From: Apostichopus japonicus
Lineage: Eukaryota > Echinodermata > Holothuroidea > Aspidochirotida > Stichopodidae
Assembly: GCF_037975245.1 (NCBI RefSeq)
Contig: NC_092565.1
Span: 14,785,499 to 14,849,498, forward strand
Length of the DNA: 64,000 nt
Reading direction: 5' to 3'
In this document: piece by piece, positions 59,801-64,000 of the stretch
Numbering within the stretch: the first letter of the stretch is position 1
Layout of the letters: every line of letters begins with the position of its first letter
Program-made: the position numbers and the translations under genes
The notes under the pieces: model-generated
Databases searched by the model: none
Seen by the model: only the letters and a program-made list of their open reading frames with translations
Told to the model about the DNA's origin: nothing

Positions 59801-62734
59801 GGCATCTTCACTTGCCTTAAATTGTCAGGACTTTGTCACAGGTAGCTTTTAAATTGGTGGTATTCAGCACCCCTGATTCATCAGGTCAAAATTATGATAA
59901 CAAGAACATGAAAAAAAGAACAATTAAGTAATCCTGTATGCAAATTCAGCTCCTGACCTCTCTAAAATGACAGCTTGGAAATGGAGAAATTAATTTAAAG
60001 GGTGTGAAGACTCACGCAAAAAGAAACATCTAATGCCGGTAATTTGACCTAGTTTTGAATGAGGTGTAACAGAAGTGTTAAACACCACCATCGATCCCAG
60101 AAAATACACACACAGCTTGCTACCGTCGGTAATTAGACACTAGTGTACAGTCAGTACATACAGCTGCGGTCAATACCCACTGCACAGTATACAAACAATA
60201 CAGCGATGGACATCTCAGGTCCAGCTAAAGATAACAAGGTATCACATTTCATTACTGTCTGCATTTTGCAGCGACACGGACAAAACATCACTTGCAAGCA
60301 ACAGAAAGTTAACTTTTTGAGATGGCCGCACACGGTTTGGGGGTGAGCTAGTCTTCAATGCCTTTAAGCAATATATCAACCAAGGTCATAATTGTTGAGT
60401 TCATGCCATGTATTGGAACGGAATGGATCTCTCATTTACTCTGTTAAGCGCCTATAATAAGTTTCTTGCAACAACCATGAGAATTTTGTTCAGACTGCTT
60501 GTCATCTATCTGGAAGCCATTTACCTCGACTACCAAACAAAGTCTATTTGGACACCATGCTTGTAGACAGGAACTTTTCTTCTAGAGAATTTAACTTGTT
60601 GATTCTTCCTATGCAGCGAGTGTTTGTTTTTCAAGTTTTTGCGGGCCTTATAAAACTGCAGATAATTTCGGCAGGAGATGAACAAATACTTAGAAGAGGA
60701 GACCTTAATTATGATTTAGGTAGCAGCTCAGATCTGAATTTCTACTAACAAAAACTAACAATACATGCTCGCTTTTGTTCTAAGAAAAGCACACTGCCTA
60801 CTTAGGACCTCAAGGGGCTCTGTAAATCATTTCTGTTATATCAAATTTGTGCCTTAATTTTCAACTTAAATGATGTTAAACATGTACTGTATACGGTGCA
60901 GTACTAGTTCACAGTTTTTGCAGAAAAACTGCTTGAATATAGTTTTTAATGTAATTTGTTCCATAAACTGTCATATAGTCATCTTAATTGTCATGGTCCT
61001 CATCATCTTCATAAGTCATAACGAGATTTATAAAGTGCCATAATTATATGCTCTGCAGGCTGTACTTGTCACTGGGCAAAACAAACATTTACACCCCCAA
61101 GGAAGGTGTCACAGCCTGAACTTAATTGCCAAACCAAAGCAAGGTTTGAAACCAGTTCTGAACCAAACTGGATTAGAGATTTCTGGCCAAGCTTTATGAT
61201 AATAAAGAGGATAATTATTGTATTTACTGCAGACAGAAGTTTTCACCTAAAATGACCTTTGACCTCCAGAGATAAGAATAGAGTTCTGGTATTAAACTAT
61301 GCTGTATCTACATACTAAGTCCAAAGTTCATAAAAAAACTTAACTTTTGAAGTTGTCTTATTTACAAGCTTTTCAGACTTTCACCTCTGGTGACCTTTAA
61401 TGATCTTTGACTTCCATCACAATTAAACAATATGCCTAAAGTTTATTCCTTTTTGGGTTGAACCATATGCAAAAGTATGAACTTGATCTTTAAGCATTGC
61501 TTTGGAGTTTTTGCATTTATTATATTTCAAGACCTTTGATCTCCAATCAGCTGTGTTCTCACTATGTTCAATCAAAATTGAGTCTTATAAGACTTGCAGC
61601 AAGGGTTGCAGATTGATATGAGTGGAAGCACAAGAGTACCCTTTTTACTTTAGGAGTTGCAGAAAATGGTGATGATGAGGAATCACCAATAACAAGAATT
61701 TTCAGCAACTGCTGGGAAAAAGTTAAACCACTCATATACTGTAGTGGTTAACAACTATATATCACAGAGCAAAGTATATTCTGGAAAAAAATGGTTGCAG
61801 TTGAGAAAAGTCTTTCCAGATTGAAGTGAAACTTTGAATACACTTTTCTACTTATTGCAGGGATGAGCCTGGCCGCCTGGGGTAAAAAAAAAAACGGAAC
61901 TTTGCAAAAATTGCGGTATAGGCTTCAGTTTGCATATGCTACAGTGTGTTAGGATAATGACTTTGTTCCCCCTGCAGGTAGAAAAGAAATCACGGATATT
62001 CCGCGAATTCGCGGAAAAGCTCATGCCTGTTATTGGGCCTCACCTGGAAACTCATCAAAAGCTCCGTTGGGAATGCTAACAGATAACTCTGGTTCGCTGT
62101 GATCCCCAACATCATCTTCGCCATTAGCTTTCGTCGAGGTGAATGTGAACCCGTCGTGTTTCAGATTTTCACTCTTATTTCCTACCAGGTTTACTTCTGC
62201 TGTAAAAGTCATAAAATTTTGAACAAGTCCTTTTTTGTGACTACATGACCTTAATTCTATTTGGTAGTGATTGAGGTACTCAGTTAAGATGCATGGGATA
62301 TGGCAGGAATTAGTAGAAATCAGTTGCCAAAGAAGGGTATAGCCTGAACTTGCTTCAAAATGAACGTATGAGCAGAGGCGAGTGCGTGCTGGAACTTCCA
62401 GAAAAGTTGCACTTTAGTGGTAAATATAGAAATTAATAATGATCTACCTTAATGTTCTACGATGGCATGCATGCTTAAATCGGACTTATTTTCTACTTTT
62501 GATAAGTGTGACTATAACTGCACTTCTTCAAAATCATATTTTTGAAGTTTGGTTGCCATTGAATACTACCAAACATTAATATCTCAATTGATTATCTTCC
62601 CTATAAAATGAGATGACTTTAATACCAAAATTGTCTAGTTGCACAGTGGTAGCGAAAGGTTCTTCAGGATATGTCTCTCTCGTCAAGATGTCATCTATGA
62701 TACCAAACAGGGCAACAGCAGCGACTTCAGTATT
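38834..62734 (-). CDS. Adhesion G-protein-coupled receptor, fifteen 3' exons (5' part outside window)
   Basis: A cell-surface receptor with a GAIN/GPS autoproteolysis region and a class B2 seven-helix domain. Minus-strand exons: 62734-62626, 62199-62044, 59189-58999, 55914-55853, 54285-54153, 52610-52516, 51938-51833, 49982-49829, 47432-47360, 43038-42972, 41566-41469, 41237-41117, 40365-40324, 39729-39658, 38980-38834. Phases match at every junction and the sum is 541 codons plus stop. The first three encode the GAIN region with several N-x-S/T sites; 55914 and 54285 encode the GPS; 52610 to 40324 the seven helices; the last two a 73-residue tail rich in Lys then Ser/Thr. The weakest junction is the first donor (GTATTA). 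Ligand and subfamily are not recognisable. The extracellular N-terminus lies beyond the right edge. Introns on this gene are unusually rich in tandem repeats. Confidence 0.87.
39010..39500. repeat. Tandem repeat, ~74-bp unit, about 6.5 copies (intron)
   Basis: TTCACAGAACCAGGGAGAGA recurs near 39018, 39092, 39167, 39241, 39390 and 39464, with a variant near 39316. The array lies in the last GPCR intron, starting about 30 bp from the final exon acceptor. Confidence 0.85.
41298..41397. mobile_element. Truncated copy of the TTTAAAGG inverted-repeat element
   Basis: The right ~100 bp of the element seen whole at 59993-60367 (AGTTAACTTTTTCAGATGGC ... GTCTTCAATGCCTTTAAA). It lies in a GPCR intron. 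Confidence 0.65.
41697..42640. repeat. 22-bp minisatellite, about 43 copies (intron)
   Basis: Unit GTTACCAAAGATAACACCCC plus AA, with frequent variants (AAAACCC, AGCACCC, one-base deletions). It lies in the GPCR intron between exons 43038-42972 and 41566-41469. Minus-strand open frames here are repeat artefacts. Confidence 0.9.
43448..46710. repeat. 63-bp minisatellite with a 1,322-bp higher-order repeat (intron)
   Basis: About 52 copies of a 63-bp unit (GCTTGCTAGATACCTTAACA ... GTAAGACAAA). A marked variant (ACAATAAGACATACTTGCTA, one base shorter) occurs at 44631 and again at 45953, exactly 1,322 bp apart (20 x 63 + 62). The order of CTC/CCC/GCC variants between the markers repeats, so a 21-unit block was duplicated. 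Because 63 is a multiple of three, plus-strand frames stay open for up to 835 codons as a 21-residue repeat (NMVATHYETLSYSKTKLARY). There are no splice or start signals and it lies inside a minus-strand GPCR intron, so I do not call a gene. Confidence 0.95.
47092..47314. mobile_element. TTTAAAGG inverted-repeat element, medium copy
   Basis: The left end TTTAAAGGGTGTGAAGACTC and the inverted right end TTTAAAGGCATTGAAGACTC form ~20-bp terminal inverted repeats. It has an internal deletion relative to 59993-60367. Its right end is only about 46 bp from GPCR exon 47432-47360. Confidence 0.7.
48307..48514. mobile_element. Foldback element with ~70-bp arms
   Basis: The left arm GGGCCATCAGTCTCAAATCA ... 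CATATACCAATTTCC is matched inverted at 48440-48514. The spacer repeats parts of the arm (TTCTACCGATTTAAATC). It is non-coding, in a GPCR intron. Confidence 0.75.
48530..49200 (-). mobile_element. 5'-truncated LINE 3' end (L2/CR1-like)
   Basis: On the minus strand about 49168-48920 encodes FHMYADDTQIW with the catalytic YADD and NNWMKLNKLKLNPSKTEFL, typical of reverse transcriptases. After a deletion, about 48905-48680 encodes TNGVTYANRAFSVSGPKLWN followed by SLPNHLK, the usual C-terminal end of these LINEs. The element ends at an AAT/TTA microsatellite near 48540, the expected tail. It is inserted in the same orientation as the GPCR transcript. Confidence 0.8.
49955..51517. repeat. 61-bp minisatellite derived from the TM3-exon splice acceptor
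   Basis: About 25 nearly identical copies of a 61-bp unit (GTTACGGGGAGAAAGATCAA ... CATCAGGTACATGGTAAATC on the plus strand). The leftmost unit is the authentic boundary of GPCR exon 49982-49829: plus-strand GCAGGTATGTGGTAAATTGG (exon) and CAGCTACGGGAAGAAAGATC (junction) align with the repeat. Each copy therefore carries about 28 bp of exon and the acceptor tract. On the minus strand the acceptor CCCGTAG becomes CCCGTAA in almost all copies; only the first copy (near 50043) keeps CCGTAG. Confidence 0.85.
53150..54050. repeat. 33-bp minisatellite with longer periodicity (intron)
   Basis: The unit is CATGTCCTGTATGCATGATG + TCAGAATGCATGC. A variant block (GTTTGTCAGGTCCTTTATGC ATGATTTAATG) recurs at 53357, 53621 and 53918, 264 and 297 bp apart (8 and 9 units). 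Since 33 is a multiple of three, both strands stay open for over 200 codons. It lies in the GPCR intron directly beside the GPS exon (54153). Confidence 0.9.
54153..55914 (-). other. GPS (autoproteolysis) motif of the adhesion GPCR, two exons
   Basis: The exons at 55914-55853 and 54285-54153 join (phase 2) to give CAYF...DWNDTIFWKFDGC ... CSCTHTTSFSVLL. The paired cysteines, the tryptophans and the C-x-C-x-H-x-T-S-F-x-V-L block are the GPS signature. The expected cleavage bond is His-Thr in CTHTTS; these residues are intact, so self-cleavage is plausible. GPS chemistry is family knowledge; cleavage of this protein is inferred. Confidence 0.85.
55960..56440. repeat. Tandem repeat, ~65-bp unit, about 7 copies (intron)
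   Basis: GCCCTGTTTGACCACTAGGA ... ACACAATACAATATAATAAC recurs with variation. It lies in the GPCR intron just upstream (transcript sense) of GPS exon 55914-55853. Confidence 0.85.
56937..58850. repeat. ~12-bp minisatellite of 1.9 kb (intron)
   Basis: About 160 copies of a 12-bp unit of the form TATATCATTACT / TACATCATTACT / TACATCCTTACT in irregular order. Frames stay open for hundreds of codons as Ile-Thr-Ser-Leu-Leu-Tyr-His-type repeats; not a gene. It lies between GPCR exons 59189-58999 and 55914-55853. Confidence 0.95.
59993..60367. mobile_element. TTTAAAGG inverted-repeat element, full-length copy
   Basis: It has terminal inverted repeats TTTAAAGGGTGTGAAGACTC and, at the right end inverted, TTAAAGGCATTGAAGACT (interrupted by a small insertion). 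At 375 bp it has no coding capacity. The TTAA within the termini suggests a TTAA-targeting family, but the duplication itself is ambiguous. It lies in a GPCR intron. Confidence 0.65.
60368..62043. other. GPCR intron sequence, no element recognised
   Basis: Unique-looking AT-rich intron sequence between exons 62199-62044 and 59189-58999. No other exon found. Confidence 0.5.
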
Positions 62735-62859
62735 CTACAGGTAAAAAATGGCAAATAAGGATGTTAAAAAAAGTGCCTTCTACTATCAATTTTACTTATG
62801 ATCAATAGTACAGCTGTTTGCAAATACCAAATGGATTTCTAAGAGAAGGTACTACTATG

Positions 62860-63900
62860 TACCAGACATCATAAACACTTTCATATGACGAAAGCATTGA
62901 TAAATGCTGAATACCTTTTTACTTTTGTAGGTAATACTATCATGTATCATCCACAGTAACTTACAATAAAAGCATTCCTACAGCCTTGATTTGGTACATA
63001 GCTTGTATGTAATACTACCAGACATCACACACACGTTCCTACAATAAAAGCATTGTTACCTTGCTAGATTCCTGTTTACATTTGTAGGTAATGCTATCAT
63101 GTATCATCAACAGTAACTTATGTTAAAGCATTCCTACAACCTGGATTTTTTATACCAAGCTTGTTTGTAATACTCCCAGACATGACACACACACTTTCCT
63201 ACTGTAAAAGCATTGCTACCCCGCTAGATTCCTGTTTACTTTTGTAGGTAATGCTATCATGTATCATCTACAGTAACTTAAAATAAAATCATTCCTACAA
63301 CCTGGATTTTTGTTACCTAGCTTGTACGTAATACTACCAGACATGACACACACACTGTCCTACGATAAAAGCATTGCTACCCCGCTAGATTCCGGTTTAC
63401 TTTTGTACTACTATCATGTATCATCCACAGTAACTTAAATAAATACAACCTGTATTTGTTACCTAGCTTGTACGTAATACTACCAGACATCACACACAAA
63501 CTTTCCTACGATAAAAGCATTGCTACCCCGCTAGATTCCGGTTTACTTTTGTACTACTATCATGTATCATCCACAGTAACTTAAATAAATACAACCTGTA
63601 TTTGTTACCTAGCTTGTACGTAATACTACCAGACATCACACACAAACTTTCCTACGATAAAAGCATTGCTACCCCGCTAGATTCCGGTTTACTTTTGTAC
63701 TACTATCATGTATCATCCACAGTAACTTAAATAAATACAACCTGTATTTGTTACCTAGCTTGTACGTAATACAACCAGACATCACACACAAACTTTCCTA
63801 TGTTAAAAGCATTGCTACCCTGCTAGATTCCTGTTTACTTTTGTAGGTAATACTAACATATGATGCACAGTAACCTACAATAAAAACATAGTGTTACCAC
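62860..63900. repeat. Tandem repeat, ~146-bp unit, about 7 copies (intron)
   Basis: TACCAGACATCACACACAAA recurs at 63481, 63626 and about 63771 (~146 bp apart) in the most similar copies. Longer, more diverged units (AAAAGCATTGCTACCCCGCT, CTATCATGTATCATCCACAG) lie to the left. It is probably in the GPCR intron upstream of exon 62734-62626. Confidence 0.85.
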
Positions 63901-64000
63901 CTGCAGTTCTGTTACTTTGTTGGTAATAGTTCCAAACACCACATACAATTACCTCAGATAAATGCATTGCCACCTGCTTGATTGCTGTTTACTTTGTATG

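Overview
This is animal nuclear DNA: genes are split into short exons with GT...AG introns, and the rest is AT-rich sequence full of minisatellites, microsatellites, DNA-transposon relics and LINE fragments. The gene content (an alpha-2,8-sialyltransferase-type enzyme, a Renilla-luciferase-type alpha/beta hydrolase, a GPS-containing adhesion GPCR) points to a marine invertebrate deuterostome. An echinoderm is the best guess; hemichordate or lancelet cannot be excluded from the sequence.

Layout. 265-1599 (+): last two exons of a drebrin-like/ABP1 gene, ending in a complete SH3 domain, followed by a 29-bp minisatellite. 4509-11402 (-): a complete seven-exon sialyltransferase gene (GT29, ST8Sia-like, 410 aa). 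One of its introns carries a 1.5-kb hAT-type element with a perfect 8-bp target duplication. 14615-16190 (+): a two-exon Renilla-luciferase/haloalkane-dehalogenase-like gene with an intact catalytic triad. 17-22.6 kb: a transposon graveyard with two nested hAT elements whose target duplications are intact, foldback elements, six copies (two of them back at 6-7 kb) of a hairpin-core repeat, and a ~180-bp satellite. 22.6-27.5 kb: mostly unassigned. 27.5-30.5 kb: a decayed non-LTR retrotransposon with zinc knuckles, endonuclease and reverse-transcriptase remnants. 31338-31523: an SRP68-like C-terminal fragment. 32.6-34.1 kb: tRNA-like elements, including a six-copy tandem array. 38834-62734 (-): fifteen 3' exons of an adhesion GPCR running off the right edge. 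It has a GAIN region, GPS motif, seven membrane segments and a short tail, and its introns are swollen by at least eight unrelated tandem arrays.

The genes do not form a pathway. Exon models were built by hand from splice sites, reading-frame phase and family motifs; for the sialyltransferase, the luciferase-like gene and the GPCR every junction keeps phase. Long open frames at 43-47 kb, 53-54 kb and 57-59 kb come from tandem repeats (63- and 33-bp units are multiples of three) and are not called as genes. The most unusual structural observation is a 61-bp minisatellite (49.95-51.5 kb) that appears to have been amplified from the splice-acceptor/exon junction of the GPCR TM3 exon, with the acceptor AG lost in nearly all copies.
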